Positions 1 to 13,324 are shown, numbered from the stretch's first letter. The stretch: DNA of 64,000 nucleotides from Arsukibacterium sp. MJ3 (GCF_000987765.1 NZ_LAHP01000001.1:1-64000), one strand, 5' to 3'. Made by a program: numbers and translations. Notes: generated from the letters alone by a model not told the origin.

Positions 1-16
1 TCCCAATTCAATAAAT

Positions 17-47
17 AAGCCCCTCTCGTAAGAGCTGGGGCTTTTTT
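17..47 (+). terminator. Rho-independent terminator of a gene left of the window
   Basis: AGCCCC at 18-23 pairs with GGGGCT at 37-42, an inner CTC/GAG pairing lengthens the stem, and six T follow. The T tract points to a plus-strand transcript entering from outside the window. It lies 74 bases past the thiH stop on the other strand, where only a broken T-rich tract follows, so it may also help end the thi operon. Confidence 0.8.
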
Positions 48-120
48 ATTGGCTGTGCAATGTTAGTACTACGCTAAAAGGCCCGCTCAAGCGTTTTAGG
101 CGCTATGTTACTCTAACGAT

Positions 121-1239
121 TTATCTCCCCAAAAAGCTATCCCAATCTTTCCATACTGGTTGCAAGCCTTGTTGCATCAGCGCGGCGGCTACTTGTTCTG
201 GTGATCTGGTATCGTCAATGCTGAATTGCTCCAAGTTTTCCGGTGCAACACTATAGCCACCAGGTTGGGTTTTTGAACCGGCGCTAACGCTGGTGATCGC
301 CAAGGGTACTGCGTGCTGACGAAACAGCGCTGATTCCCGGGTAGAGAGGCTAATCTCAAGCTCTGGCGCGAACAAACGAAAAGCGCAGATCAACTGGATC
401 AACTCTTTATCACTGATAGACGTTGCAGCACTGTTGTTGCCGCCACCGTTACAAGGACGGATCCTGGGCACTGATAAACTAAAGCGGCTTTGCCAATACT
501 GCTTTTGTAAATACTGCAGATGTTGCGCCAGGTAGATGGCATCAGTACGCCAATCCGTTAAGCCCAGCAGAATACCCAGGCCAATTTTATCAATACCCGC
601 TTGGCCAACTCTGTCAGGCCCATCCAGTCGCCAGTTTATATCGGTTTTTTTGCCTTTTAGATGATACTGCTGATACGCTTGAGCATGGTAGGTTTCCTGA
701 TATAGCATTACTGCATCAACACCCAGTAATTTAAGTTTACTATATTCAACAGTGCTGAGTGGTTGCACTTCTAGCTGGACACTACTGAAGTAGCTACGAA
801 CTAAGGGTAGCATTTCGCAAAAATACTCAATGCCGACTTTGCGTTCATGCTCACCGGTAACCAGCAGAACCTGATCAATGCCTAATGCTTTGATAGCCTG
901 ACATTCTTGCTCCACTTCAGCATAGTTTAAGGTGCGGCGCTTCACTTTTTGGCTAAGGGAAAAACCGCAATAGGTACATTCATTGGCGCACAGATTAGAT
1001 AAATACAGTGGGGCGAAAAACTGCACGTTATAACCAAAACGTTGCTGGGTTAAACGCTGTGCTTTGCTAGCCAGCTGAGCCAGAAACGGTAACGCGGCTG
1101 GCGATAGCAATGCCTGTAAGTCATCGAGAGTTAACCGGGTTTTCTGCAGCACGGTTGCTATCTGAAAGTGCGAGAAACTTCGACTTTTTAGTTGCCATTG
1201 TTGCCAGTTTTGCTGTTGCCAGTGGTTGTAAAAGCTCAT
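121..1239 (-). CDS. thiH: 2-iminoacetate synthase ThiH (radical SAM)
   Basis: ThiH splits tyrosine with a radical-SAM mechanism to give dehydroglycine (2-iminoacetate), used by ThiG to build the thiazole ring of thiamine. The cluster motif CxxxCxxC is at residues 84-91 (C84, C88, C91), followed by the usual radical-SAM barrel. At 372 residues it has the normal length. It is the last gene of the minus-strand thi operon, and its ATG overlaps the thiG stop by four bases (ATGA), indicating translational coupling. The use of ThiH rather than the glycine oxidase ThiO fits a facultative or enterobacteria-like pathway. Confidence 0.96.
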   Translation of the reverse strand: MSFYNHWQQQNWQQWQLKSRSFSHFQIATVLQKTRLTLDDLQALLSPAALPFLAQLASKAQRLTQQRFGYNVQFFAPLYLSNLCANECTYCGFSLSQKVKRRTLNYAEVEQECQAIKALGIDQVLLVTGEHERKVGIEYFCEMLPLVRSYFSSVQLEVQPLSTVEYSKLKLLGVDAVMLYQETYHAQAYQQYHLKGKKTDINWRLDGPDRVGQAGIDKIGLGILLGLTDWRTDAIYLAQHLQYLQKQYWQSRFSLSVPRIRPCNGGGNNSAATSISDKELIQLICAFRLFAPELEISLSTRESALFRQHAVPLAITSVSAGSKTQPGGYSVAPENLEQFSIDDTRSPEQVAAALMQQGLQPVWKDWDSFLGR

Positions 1240-2003
1240 AGCGCTGCCAAAAAGTCAGTGAATGGGCTTGACGCAGTAGCTTGTTGTTGCGGTGTTACCA
1301 AACCAGCCAGATAAGCCGTACGGCCGGCGTTGACCGCGTTAGCAAAGGCGCCGGCCATCGCTACCGGATCACTGCTGCTGGCAATAGCAGTATTTACCAG
1401 CACTGCCGCGGCGCCTAACTCCATAGCGGTAGCCGCATGAGAAGGCGCACCTAATCCTGCATCAATAATTACTGGTACCGTGGCTTGCTCAATAATAATC
1501 TCGAGCATGGCTCGGGTTTGCAAGCCCTGGTTGGAACCTATAGCAGCACCTAGCGGCATTACGGCAGCGCAACCTGCTTGCTCCAGCCGTTTACATAGCA
1601 CCGGATCAGCACTGCAGTAGGGCAGCACCACAAACCCCAACTTGACCAGTTGCTCTGCAGCTAACAGGGTTTCAATTGGGTCTGGCATTAAATAACGTGG
1701 ATCTGGGTGAATCTCCAGTTTAAGCCAGTTAGTTTGTAGCGCTTCACGCGCTAATTCTGCGACAAAAATTGCCTCTTTGGCAGTTTTCGCGCCGGAGGTA
1801 TTCGGTAATAGTTGAATATTCAGGGCTCGAAGTGGGGCAAGTAACTCATCTTTTGGTTTCTTTAACTGCAGCCGTTTTAGTGCAAGGGTTACCAACTTAC
1901 AACCACTGGCTATTACTGCTTGCTGCATTATTATTGGGCTTGAAAATTTGCCGCTACCGAGCAAAAGCCGGCTATTAAAATTTTGGTTTGCAATGCGCAG
2001 CAT
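1236..2003 (-). CDS. thiG: Thiazole synthase ThiG
   Basis: ThiG condenses 1-deoxy-D-xylulose 5-phosphate, dehydroglycine and the thiocarboxylate sulfur of ThiS into the thiazole phosphate. The protein (255 residues) follows E. coli ThiG along its length: the N-terminal GSGKFSS segment, the TLALKR segment with the Schiff-base lysine, [10 protein letters not shown], and the phosphate-binding GAAIGSNQG loop. Its Shine-Dalgarno GGAGG lies in the last codons of thiS (the Gly-Gly codons), six bases before the ATG, so thiS and thiG are probably coupled. It is followed by thiH with a 4-base overlap. Confidence 0.97.
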   Translation of the reverse strand: MLRIANQNFNSRLLLGSGKFSSPIIMQQAVIASGCKLVTLALKRLQLKKPKDELLAPLRALNIQLLPNTSGAKTAKEAIFVAELAREALQTNWLKLEIHPDPRYLMPDPIETLLAAEQLVKLGFVVLPYCSADPVLCKRLEQAGCAAVMPLGAAIGSNQGLQTRAMLEIIIEQATVPVIIDAGLGAPSHAATAMELGAAAVLVNTAIASSSDPVAMAGAFANAVNAGRTAYLAGLVTPQQQATASSPFTDFLAAL

Positions 2004-2005
2004 GC

Positions 2006-2189
2006 TTAGCCTCCGGTTACAATCTGAAATAGCTGTACGTTATCATCTGGCTGCAGCTGATACTCTGGCCATAATCGCTTGGCCAGAACCGTATTATTTA
2101 TCGCAACTGCCAGACCTTCTGTTGGTAACTGCTGCTGTTGCAGTAATGTAGAAACGGTTGTTTCTGCAGTTAGCAACTGCAGGTGGTCG

Positions 2190-2206
<17 letters not shown>
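2006..2206 (-). CDS. thiS: Sulfur carrier protein ThiS
   Basis: A 66-residue ubiquitin-fold protein ending in the diagnostic Gly-Gly that is adenylated and then thiocarboxylated to give sulfur to ThiG. A longer in-frame reading reaches 2293, but the start at 2206 (MHITLND) matches the family length and leaves a 17-base overlap with the end of thiDE. The gene sits two bases before thiG. No thiF, the usual ThiS adenylyltransferase, is found in the operon or window. Confidence 0.93.
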
Positions 2207-5510
<3,304 letters not shown>

Positions 5511-5578
5511 GGGGGCAGGTTGAAGCAGGCAGCAGATCCGTTGGGCGGAACTGTGCTCTGTTATTTGCTGTATTTCCC

Positions 5579-5672
5579 CTTGTTTCCCTTCGCAGGTATT
5601 AGCCTGATCAGGTTCAACGGATCCCGTTTTCACGGTCTCAGCCCGCTGTAAACAGCTGGGCACTCCGACAAG
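5579..5672 (-). promoter_or_regulatory. TPP riboswitch (THI box) of the thi operon
   Basis: On the minus strand the conserved pieces appear in order: CTTGT closing P1, a GGAGTGCC variant of GGGGUGCC, GCTGAGA, GAACCTGATC, TAATACCTGCG, AAGGGAA, and ACAAG closing P1. This is the full TPP aptamer. It lies in the leader between the promoter and the RBS hairpin of thiC. Known biology: TPP binding stabilises P1 and lowers thiC expression. Confidence 0.96.
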
Positions 5673-5681
5673 TACCCGCGG

Positions 5682-5710
5682 AGTATAAAGCCAGCCCGCT
5701 TAAATTGAAA
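5682..5710 (-). promoter_or_regulatory. Probable promoter of the thi operon
   Basis: On the minus strand, TATACT (5687-5682) is a 5/6 match to the -10 box, 17 bases after TTTCAA (5710-5705), a weak -35 box. Transcription would start about ten bases before the TPP aptamer. The location is right for this operon; the -35 box is poor. Confidence 0.55.
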
Positions 5711-5832
5711 GGCCGATTTGGTTGTTAATAAAGGTTACTCGTCGGAGTTGTTCGCCAGCGTGAATTAACTTATGTTGGCAGTTCGAGTCAGAATTAATAA
5801 TTTAAAAAACATAATAATAAATGGGAATTACT

Positions 5833-6075
5833 ATGAAAGATGTACTTTTTTTTAATTCAATGCTGACACCAAAGATTATTACTATTGTTTACTGGTTACT
5901 GCTATTTGCTGTGTTAGTCAGTGGTTTAGGCTCAATATTTACTGCTTATGGTAGTTTTTGGTCTGGGTTAGGAATTTTAGTATTTGGTAGCATTGGTGTG
6001 CGAATTTGGTGCGAATTATTAATTGTACTGTTTAAAATTCATGAGAACCTGAAAAAACTGGCTGACTCAGACTAA
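5833..6075 (+). CDS. Small membrane protein, DUF4282-like
   Basis: An 80-residue protein with two hydrophobic segments (about residues 13-34 and 40-65) separated by a short glycine/serine turn, ending in a charged tail. The layout and the opening MKDVLFF...MLTPKII resemble the DUF4282 family of small inner-membrane proteins of unknown function. The second ATG (5833) is chosen because GGGA lies seven bases before it, while the in-frame ATG at 5821 has no ribosome binding site. A TTGGCA at 5775-5780 could be the -35 of its promoter. It is divergent from thiC and convergent with sbcB. Confidence 0.7.
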   Translation: MKDVLFFNSMLTPKIITIVYWLLLFAVLVSGLGSIFTAYGSFWSGLGILVFGSIGVRIWCELLIVLFKIHENLKKLADSD

Positions 6076-6105
6076 ATAAACACCGGCTTTAACACCGGTA
6101 TTTAT
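6076..6105. terminator. Bidirectional hairpin between DUF4282 gene and sbcB
   Basis: ATAAACACCGG (6076-6086) and CCGGTATTTAT (6095-6105) form an 11-pair stem with one mismatch and an 8-base loop. The outer A/T pairs give a U-rich tail on both strands, a common arrangement between convergent genes. The GC core is short, so strength is uncertain. Confidence 0.5.
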
Positions 6106-6111
6106 CGATAG

Positions 6112-7542
6112 CTAAAGGCTTTGTGCATACAAATACAAAGCCTTTAAAATATTCATTTTCTGCTCATCACTAGCATGCTCATGCGTTAAATTCTCTAACA
6201 GTAAACTAAAGTCTTCCATGGTCAGGTTAGGGTTGTCGACGCCATGCATTAGTTTGTCGGTACGATAGCGTTGCCATTTTTGCTGCTCGCTGTCATTTAA
6301 ACTTTGCGGGTAATTTCGGGCTCGATACAAAAATAGCAGACTGTTTAAGCGTTCATCAGTAAATAGTGGCGCTTTTACGGCCAGTTGTTCTGGTGTCAGT
6401 TGATGCAGTTGCAACATTTTCTGCTGGTCTGCATCACTACTAAACCCATTATATAATTGGTAATCAGGGTTAGTCTCTTTTGGGTAATCTGTTGGCTGCT
6501 GATAAAGCTCAACAACCTTTTGTTGCACTTGCCGATGCTGTTTAAACCACTCCAGATGCGCCAGGCAGCGGGCACGATCTATACCAAGCTCAGTGGCTCG
6601 TTCACCGCTTAATGCTTTGGCATTAGCTAGCACCGGGCATTTATTTAAGTGTATAAGCTTTAAACCCAGTCGTTCTTCACCTGCAGCTAAATCAGCCGTG
6701 CGGGTATAAAGTTTACTGGTTAACGTAGCGATGTCATCTGTTAATAAAGGCGAGGGATCGGCCTGCAGGTTATAACAAATAACGGCATTTTTATTGGTAG
6801 GATGAAAGGCCAGTGGCACTATCCAACTAATACAGCCAGAATTGGCAGGAAATTTTGATGAGACATGTACCAGTGGCGTTAAACCGGCAACGTCAATGAG
6901 CTCTGCCGTTTTAGCCTTTTTCCGCAGATCAAATAAATAACTAAATAGTTTTGGCTGTTTTTGTTTAATTAATTTAGCAATAGCAATAGTGGCATAAACG
7001 TCTGATAACGCATCGTGCGCGTGTTCATGAGTTAAACCATTGGCTTTAGTTAATGCTTCCAGTTTAAAGCTGGGGCTGCCATCTTCACGCATCGGCCAGT
7101 TTATTCCCTCAGGACGCAGTGCGTAGCAGGCCCTTACAACATCAATTAAATCCCAGCGGCTATTACCGTGCTGCCATTCGCGGCCATAGGGCTCATAAAA
7201 ATTACGGTATAAGCTGTATCGGGTAACTTCATCATCAAACCGAAGGCTGTTATAGCCAAGCACGCAAGTGTTGGCAACACTAAAGCACCCAATAATGTGT
7301 TGCATAAATTCGCTTTCATTTAAGCCTTTTTTATTGCACAGTTGTGGTGTTAAGCCGGTAATCAATGCCGCTTGCGGATGAGGTAAATAATCATTTGCTA
7401 GTTGGCAGTACCAGACATCAGGTTCACTGATAATATTTAATTCTAAATCGGTGCGAATACCAGCAAATTGGGCAGGACGGTCGCGTTTTGGATCGGCGCC
7501 CCAGGTTTCAAAGTCATAAAAATATAAGCTGTCATCAGTCAT
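6112..7542 (-). CDS. sbcB: Exodeoxyribonuclease I (SbcB)
   Basis: A 3'-5' single-strand DNA exonuclease of the DEDDh class used in recombination, mismatch repair and end processing. The N-terminal YFYDFETWG carries the first Asp/Glu pair; DRPAQFAGIRTD, GYNSLRFDDEV and HAHDALSDVYAT (later catalytic His/Asp) follow as in E. coli ExoI. The SH3-like and C-terminal extension complete about 476 residues (E. coli 475). An upstream ATG at 7560 is only about six bases after the start predicted from the TGCTATAAT promoter, so the ATG at 7542 is preferred, though its Shine-Dalgarno (AAAGA) is weak. Confidence 0.95.
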   Translation of the reverse strand: MTDDSLYFYDFETWGADPKRDRPAQFAGIRTDLELNIISEPDVWYCQLANDYLPHPQAALITGLTPQLCNKKGLNESEFMQHIIGCFSVANTCVLGYNSLRFDDEVTRYSLYRNFYEPYGREWQHGNSRWDLIDVVRACYALRPEGINWPMREDGSPSFKLEALTKANGLTHEHAHDALSDVYATIAIAKLIKQKQPKLFSYLFDLRKKAKTAELIDVAGLTPLVHVSSKFPANSGCISWIVPLAFHPTNKNAVICYNLQADPSPLLTDDIATLTSKLYTRTADLAAGEERLGLKLIHLNKCPVLANAKALSGERATELGIDRARCLAHLEWFKQHRQVQQKVVELYQQPTDYPKETNPDYQLYNGFSSDADQQKMLQLHQLTPEQLAVKAPLFTDERLNSLLFLYRARNYPQSLNDSEQQKWQRYRTDKLMHGVDNPNLTMEDFSLLLENLTHEHASDEQKMNILKALYLYAQSL

Positions 7543-7572
7543 CAGAGCATTCTTTAGCATAAAATTTTCGTC

Positions 7573-7581
7573 ATTATAGCA
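7573..7581 (-). promoter_or_regulatory. Extended -10 promoter of sbcB
   Basis: The minus strand reads TGCTATAAT, a perfect -10 hexamer with the extended TGn element. No good -35 box lies 16-18 bases upstream, as is usual for extended -10 promoters. It would start transcription near 7566. Confidence 0.6.
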
Positions 7582-7722
7582 AGTCGATATCTGGCTGCAC
7601 CCGTTAAGTATGATAAAAAGTATTATAAATCATCGCACAGTACTGCGGTTCTACCGTAATTTACAGTTAACGAGTGACTATCACGGCATAGTAAATACTA
7701 CATCAACAAATATAGGCTGAAA

Positions 7723-8748
7723 ATGAAAACGATAAAAATACCAGCAATAACATTAAGTATATTGGTACTTGTAAGTGGATTTACTGAGGCTAAGGCTCCG
7801 GTAGGCATTGTGATCCATGGCGGTGCCGGTACCATTGAGCGCAGTCAGATGAGTGCTGAGCAACAACAACAGTATGAAGCAACCCTAACCGATGCTGTTA
7901 ATAAGGGTTATCAATTATTAGCGGCGGGTGGCACAAGCCTGGATGCGGTAATCGCGGCGGTTACCCTATTGGAAGACTCCCCCTTATTTAATGCCGGTAA
8001 AGGCGCGGTATACACCTGGGATGAAACTCACGAGCTTGATGCTGCCATTATGACCGGGCAGGATCGTAAGGCAGGTGCGGTTGCCAGTGTTAGTAATGTC
8101 AAAAACCCGATCTTATTAGCGCGTGCGGTAATGGAGCATTCCGAGCATGTTATGTTAACGGGCAAAGGCGCGGAGCAGTTTGCTGACACGCAGCAACTTG
8201 AACTGGTAGAAAACAGTTATTTTAATACCGAGTTTCGCTATGAAGCATTAAAGCGCGCTAAGCAAGCAAAACAAGCACTACCACATCAGGCTGCAGTGCT
8301 GACCGATCCAAACTGGAAAATGGGTACCGTCGGTGCAGTGGCTATCGATAGCCAGGGTAACCTGGCCGCAGCAACCTCAACCGGCGGTATGACAGCCAAA
8401 CGCTGGGGACGAATTGGTGACGTGCCGGTTATTGGCGCGGGTAATTTTGCCGACAACAGCAGCTGTGCAGTATCAGGTACTGGCCATGGTGAATACTTTA
8501 TTCGTTATAACGTGGCATCCGATATTTGTGCTCGGGTTAAATACCAGGGAAAAACCGCGGCAACTGCAGCTGGAGAAGTAATGCGTGAATTACTGGCAGT
8601 GGGCGGTACTGGCGGCGTTATTGTTGTTGATCCTAAAGGAGAACTAAGCTGGGCATTTAATACCCCCGGCATGTATCGGGCTAAACGTAACGCTGCAGGT
8701 ACAGTTGTTGAAATATTCGGCAATCAAAACGAAAAAACAAGCAATTAA
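7723..8748 (+). CDS. iaaA: Exported isoaspartyl peptidase / L-asparaginase (Ntn hydrolase)
   Basis: A plant-type (type III) asparaginase that removes isoaspartyl residues from peptides and hydrolyses asparagine. Residues 1-23 form a signal peptide (hydrophobic core, then TEAKA), so the enzyme should be periplasmic. The mature part opens with the family segment IVIHGGAGT. Autocleavage is expected at Gly201-Thr202 in the motif MGTVGAVA, which makes Thr202 the N-terminal nucleophile; GTGHGEYFIR near the end is the oxyanion/substrate region. E. coli IaaA lacks a clear signal peptide, so the export signal is notable. It is monocistronic or read with the CBS gene 58 bases downstream. Confidence 0.9.
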   Translation: MKTIKIPAITLSILVLVSGFTEAKAPVGIVIHGGAGTIERSQMSAEQQQQYEATLTDAVNKGYQLLAAGGTSLDAVIAAVTLLEDSPLFNAGKGAVYTWDETHELDAAIMTGQDRKAGAVASVSNVKNPILLARAVMEHSEHVMLTGKGAEQFADTQQLELVENSYFNTEFRYEALKRAKQAKQALPHQAAVLTDPNWKMGTVGAVAIDSQGNLAAATSTGGMTAKRWGRIGDVPVIGAGNFADNSSCAVSGTGHGEYFIRYNVASDICARVKYQGKTAATAAGEVMRELLAVGGTGGVIVVDPKGELSWAFNTPGMYRAKRNAAGTVVEIFGNQNEKTSN

Positions 8749-8806
8749 CACATGGTTGGCTACACTGACTACGTTGGATTAGGTTCGTTGTTTTGGAGGG
8801 TAATAC

Positions 8807-9232
8807 ATGGATCTACTTAAAGTGGCCGACTATATGCACCGTCATCCGGTAACATTTACCGTTGAAATGCCCGTCGAATTAGCGGTAGCCCGGCTAATAA
8901 AAGGTCGGCAGACGGGCGGGCCGGTTGTAAATAATGAGAATAAAATTGTTGGTTTTATTTCTGAACAAGATTGTCTGGCCCGGATGTTGATGTCAACATA
9001 TCACGACCAGCAGGCAGCCCAGGTTGCTGACGTAATGAACTCACAGGTGTTAACAGTAAAACCTTATGACAATATTATCGATGTAGCTCAAATGATGTTA
9101 AAAATTAAGCCGAAGGTATATCCAGTAGTTGATGATGATGGTTACCTGCAGGGCATTATAACCCGTTCAGATGTGCTGGGGGCCATTGATAAAGAGCTCC
9201 ATTCTCACTACAACCGGCTTGTTTCACGCTAA
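8807..9232 (+). CDS. Two-CBS-domain protein
   Basis: A 141-residue protein made of two CBS domains (about 8-60 and 75-135), the first with ARLIKGRQTGGPVVN and the second with PKVYPVVDDDGYLQGIITRSDVL. Stand-alone CBS pairs bind adenine nucleotides and usually sense energy or redox state; no partner domain is fused here. It has a strong Shine-Dalgarno (GGAGGG) seven bases before the ATG. The target is unknown; hrpA follows after 62 bases. Confidence 0.85.
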   Translation: MDLLKVADYMHRHPVTFTVEMPVELAVARLIKGRQTGGPVVNNENKIVGFISEQDCLARMLMSTYHDQQAAQVADVMNSQVLTVKPYDNIIDVAQMMLKIKPKVYPVVDDDGYLQGIITRSDVLGAIDKELHSHYNRLVSR

Positions 9233-9294
9233 AGCTGGATTTTTACCCCGCTAGCTTGGTAGCATGGCGCCCTCTGATTTCTGAGGGTGTTATT

Positions 9295-12200
9295 TTGTCA
9301 GTTGAGCCTGTGTTATCTGCTGCATCGTTATATTCCAAACTACAAGACTGCTTGTTACCGGATCAGTTCCGGTTACGCCGGCGGCTGGCTAACAGCAAAA
9401 AATTAAATCCGCCCGCTAAACAGCAACAAGCACTTGAGGTTATTGCTGCAGATATAGCACGCTCTGCCGCGGCTCGCCTTGCCCGCCTGGCTGCAATGCC
9501 CCGCATTACCTATCCACTAGAACTGCCGGTAGCAGCAAGAAAAGAAGATATAAAAGCCGCTATTGCTGCTAATCAGGTGGTCATTATTGCTGGTGAAACC
9601 GGCTCAGGGAAAACAACTCAAATCCCGAAAATATGTCTGGAGCTTGGACGTGGCGTCGCCGGGACTATTGCGCATACTCAGCCTAGGCGTTTGGCCGCTC
9701 GAAGCGTTGCTGACAGAATTGCCCAGGAGCTGGCGTGTCAGGTGGGCCAGCAGGTGGGGTATAAAATCCGTTTTGGTGATCATACTAGTGCCCGTACGTT
9801 AGTTAAGTTGATGACTGATGGCGTGTTATTGGCAGAAATGCAGCAAGATCGGTTTTTAAATCAGTACGACACCATTATCATTGATGAAGCGCATGAACGT
9901 AGTCTCAATATCGATTTTTTGTTAGGGTATTTAAAGCAGTTACTGCCAAAGCGGCCCGATTTAAAATTAATTATTACCTCAGCAACGATAGATCCGCAGC
10001 GTTTCTCCCAACATTTTTTTGATGCGCCAATTATTGAAGTGTCGGGCCGCACTTATCCGGTTGAAACCCGTTATCGGCCTTACAGTGAGCAAACAGATAA
10101 AGATGCTGATCAGTTACAGGGTATTTTTGATGCCGTGGATGAGTTATATCGAGAAGCCCCCGGCGATATTCTGATTTTCTTAAATGGCGAGCGGGAAATT
10201 CGAGATACTGCCGAGGCATTGGATAAGCTTAATTTACCGCATACCGAAGTGTTGCCATTATACGCACGATTAAGTGCTGCCGAACAAAACCGCATATTTC
10301 AAAGCCATCCCGGGCGGCGTATTGTTCTGGCAACTAATGTTGCCGAAACCTCGCTTACCGTGCCGGGTATTCGCTATGTTATTGACCCGGGCACGGCCCG
10401 CTTATCGCGTTACAGTTATCGCTCTAAAGTACAGCAATTACCCATAGAAGCGATTAGCCAGGCTAGCGCCAACCAACGCAAAGGCCGCTGCGGGCGTGTG
10501 GCGGCGGGGATCTGTATTCGTTTGTACAGTGAAGAAGACTTTTTAGGCCGGTCTGAGTTTACTGATCCTGAGATTTTACGCACTAATTTAGCGTCAGTTA
10601 TTATGCAAATGTTGGCGCTTGGTCTGGGTGATATTGATGCCTTCCCGTTTTTACAGCGCCCTGACAGTCGCTTTGTTAATGATGGTATAAAGCTGCTGGA
10701 GGAACTTAGCGCTATTGAACCGCAACGTGGCCGGCAGCAACTAAGTTTAACGGCTTTAGGTAAGCAATTGGCACGGTTACCTATTGATCCGCGTCTGGCC
10801 AGAATGGTAGTGGCAGCCAGTGACAATGCTGCACTAAACGAAGTATTGGTTATCGTTGCCGCGTTATCAATACAGGATCCACGCGAGCGACCGCTGGATA
10901 AACAGCAAAAAGCCGATGAGTGTCATAGTCGTTTTGTTGATACTGATTCCGATTTTAGCAGCTGGTTAAAGTTGTGGGCCTATTTGCAGCAACAACAAGA
11001 TGACTTAAGTAATAATCAGTTTCGTCGTTTATGCCGCCAAGAGTTTTTAAATTACTTACGGGTACGGGAGTGGCAAGATTTAGTCAGCCAGCTTAGCCAG
11101 GTGAGCAAGGAGCAGGGGCTGACCTTCAATAGCAGTACGCCAGATTATCAACAATTGCACAGTGCTTTATTAACCGGCTTATTAGGCCAGATAGGTTTTA
11201 AAGACGTTGATGCAGATTATTTAGGGCCACGACAAACCCGTTTTTATGCTTTTCCCGGCAGTCATTTATTTAAACGCAAACCAAAGTGGGTGATGGCCGC
11301 AGAGTTGGTTGAAACCAGCCGGTTATATGCGCGTAGCCTTGCTAAAATTGAGCCAGAATGGATAGAACCCTTAGCCGCTCATTTGGTTAGTCGTAGTTAT
11401 AGTGAGCCACATTGGCAAAAAAAACGTGGGGCAGTAATAGCGTTTGAGCAAGTGTCACTTTACGGTCTGGTTATCGTGGCCAAACGACCAGTGCTATATA
11501 GTAAAATTGATGAAGCCGTATGTCATCAACTGTTTATTCGTGAAGCACTGGTTAATCAGGATCTGGGTAGTAATGAAGCTTTTTTAGATTATAATCAGAA
11601 ACTTATTGATAATGTTACGGCGTTGGAAGAAAAGTCACGCCGGCGCGATATTCTGGTTGACGAAGAAAGTTTGGCTGCTTTTTATGTCGAGAAAATTCCC
11701 AGCTGGGCCAATAACCGGATTGATTTCACTAAGTGGTGGAAAAAACAGCGCGGCATTGATGCCAGCTTTTTAAATTTTGACCCTGATAGCTTGTTAAACA
11801 GAGATACCAGCGACATTACCGCCGATAAATTTCCTGAAAGCTGGCGTCAGGGTAATGTAACGCTGCCATTAGTGTATCACTTTGCACCAACAGAGCCTGA
11901 TGATGGTATTAGCGTTATTATTCCGCTAGCCTTGCTTAACCAGGTAGAAGATGTTGGTTTTGACTGGCTTATTCCAGCACTGCGGCATGAATTATTAGTG
12001 GCTTTGATAAAATCGTTACCGAAACAATATCGTCGTAATTTTGTGCCGGCACCAAACTATGCTGATGCACTACTGCAGCTGATTAGCCCAGAGCAGGGTA
12101 CATTGCTGGAGGTAATAAGCCAGCGCTTAAAACGGATGTCTGGCCTGACCATTCCTGATGATGCCTGGGAATTAACCAGCTTAGCGCAGCATTTGAAAAT

Positions 12201-13191
12201 GAACTTTAAGGTGGTCGATGACAATGGCACCGTAATACAGCAAAACCGCTCATTAAGCTTATTAAAGCAAGGTTTACAAGGTGAAGTGCAGCAAAGTTTA
12301 AGCCAGGTGGCTGAACAGGGTATTGAACAAAGCAAGCTAACTGAATGGAGCTTTGGCCAGTTACCACAGGAATATGTTAAGTTACAGGCCGGTTACGAAA
12401 TAAAAGCCTTCCCGGCATTGGTAGATGAACGCGATTCAGTAGCCATTAAATTACTGGATAATCCGCAACAAGCTGCAGCAACTACTAGGCAGGGTTTACG
12501 GCGTTTGTTGCTGTTAAATGTGCCCTCACCCATAAAATATCTGCAGGAGTCACTACCGAATAAAGCAAAACTGGGGCTTTATTTTAATCCGTTTGGCCGG
12601 GTATTGGAGTTAATAGACGATTGTATTGCGGCAGGAGTAGACGCCTTGCTTGATAAAGTAGCGTTGCCAGAGAATGCCACAGATTTTATGGTACTGCGAG
12701 AGTCAGTTCGGGCTGAATTAGGTGATACTGTGGTGGCGATAGCATTAAAGGTTGAGCAAATTTTAACCTTAGGTCATGCTATTCAAAAGTTGCTAAAAGG
12801 CAAAGTTGACTTGGCGCATATTCAATCGCAGGGTGACATAAAACAGCAATTAACTGAGTTGGTTTTTAAGGGGTTCGTCAGTAGTCATGGTGCCGCCAGG
12901 CTGGATGATATTTTGCGGTATTTACAGGCAATGCAAAAGCGGCTGGAGAAATTGCCGGTGGATCCGCAGCGCGACCGGTTATTGATGCACGAATATCAAA
13001 AAGCGGCAGAAGCTTATGAGCACTTACTTGGTAAATTTGTTGGAAACAGTTTGCTATCTCAGCCCGTGCAGGCTATTTACTGGATGTTGCAGGAATTAAA
13101 AGTGTCATTACATGCACAGCAGCTGGGTACACCTTATCCTATTTCAGTGAAACGGATATTACATGCGGTGGCAGAGTTAAAAAGTGCATAA
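9295..13191 (+). CDS. hrpA: ATP-dependent RNA helicase HrpA (DEAH box)
   Basis: A 1298-residue DEAH-box helicase; E. coli HrpA has 1300. Walker A GETGSGKTT is at 100-108 and the DEAH box at 197-200, followed by SAT, the C-terminal RecA domain (NVAETSLTVPGIRYVIDPG), the QRKGRCGRV motif VI, the HA2/OB region and the long HrpA-specific tail. HrpA acts on mRNA and is reported to rescue stalled ribosomes in E. coli. The reading frame is open from a TTG at 9256, but the TTG at 9295 has GAGG eight bases upstream and gives the family length. No ATG lies near the N-terminus, so a rare TTG start is likely. Confidence 0.95.
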   Translation: MSVEPVLSAASLYSKLQDCLLPDQFRLRRRLANSKKLNPPAKQQQALEVIAADIARSAAARLARLAAMPRITYPLELPVAARKEDIKAAIAANQVVIIAGETGSGKTTQIPKICLELGRGVAGTIAHTQPRRLAARSVADRIAQELACQVGQQVGYKIRFGDHTSARTLVKLMTDGVLLAEMQQDRFLNQYDTIIIDEAHERSLNIDFLLGYLKQLLPKRPDLKLIITSATIDPQRFSQHFFDAPIIEVSGRTYPVETRYRPYSEQTDKDADQLQGIFDAVDELYREAPGDILIFLNGEREIRDTAEALDKLNLPHTEVLPLYARLSAAEQNRIFQSHPGRRIVLATNVAETSLTVPGIRYVIDPGTARLSRYSYRSKVQQLPIEAISQASANQRKGRCGRVAAGICIRLYSEEDFLGRSEFTDPEILRTNLASVIMQMLALGLGDIDAFPFLQRPDSRFVNDGIKLLEELSAIEPQRGRQQLSLTALGKQLARLPIDPRLARMVVAASDNAALNEVLVIVAALSIQDPRERPLDKQQKADECHSRFVDTDSDFSSWLKLWAYLQQQQDDLSNNQFRRLCRQEFLNYLRVREWQDLVSQLSQVSKEQGLTFNSSTPDYQQLHSALLTGLLGQIGFKDVDADYLGPRQTRFYAFPGSHLFKRKPKWVMAAELVETSRLYARSLAKIEPEWIEPLAAHLVSRSYSEPHWQKKRGAVIAFEQVSLYGLVIVAKRPVLYSKIDEAVCHQLFIREALVNQDLGSNEAFLDYNQKLIDNVTALEEKSRRRDILVDEESLAAFYVEKIPSWANNRIDFTKWWKKQRGIDASFLNFDPDSLLNRDTSDITADKFPESWRQGNVTLPLVYHFAPTEPDDGISVIIPLALLNQVEDVGFDWLIPALRHELLVALIKSLPKQYRRNFVPAPNYADALLQLISPEQGTLLEVISQRLKRMSGLTIPDDAWELTSLAQHLKMNFKVVDDNGTVIQQNRSLSLLKQGLQGEVQQSLSQVAEQGIEQSKLTEWSFGQLPQEYVKLQAGYEIKAFPALVDERDSVAIKLLDNPQQAAATTRQGLRRLLLLNVPSPIKYLQESLPNKAKLGLYFNPFGRVLELIDDCIAAGVDALLDKVALPENATDFMVLRESVRAELGDTVVAIALKVEQILTLGHAIQKLLKGKVDLAHIQSQGDIKQQLTELVFKGFVSSHGAARLDDILRYLQAMQKRLEKLPVDPQRDRLLMHEYQKAAEAYEHLLGKFVGNSLLSQPVQAIYWMLQELKVSLHAQQLGTPYPISVKRILHAVAELKSA

Positions 13192-13266
13192 CCCACATCG
13201 TGATTAAAAGAATAAGCTGGCATTAATCGAAAATCTGCTGATAGCTTGCGCCAGTGATTACGCTAC

Positions 13267-13295
13267 TTTACACGCAGCATGGAAAGTTCTATAAC
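13267..13295 (+). promoter_or_regulatory. Sigma-70 promoter of the PilZ gene
   Basis: TTTACA (13267-13272, 5/6) and TATAAC (13290-13295, 5/6) are separated by exactly 17 bases. The ATG of the PilZ gene follows 30 bases later, so this single-domain protein appears to have its own housekeeping promoter. Confidence 0.7.
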
Positions 13296-13324
13296 TAGCA
13301 TTGTAGTATTGACAGGGGAAAGTT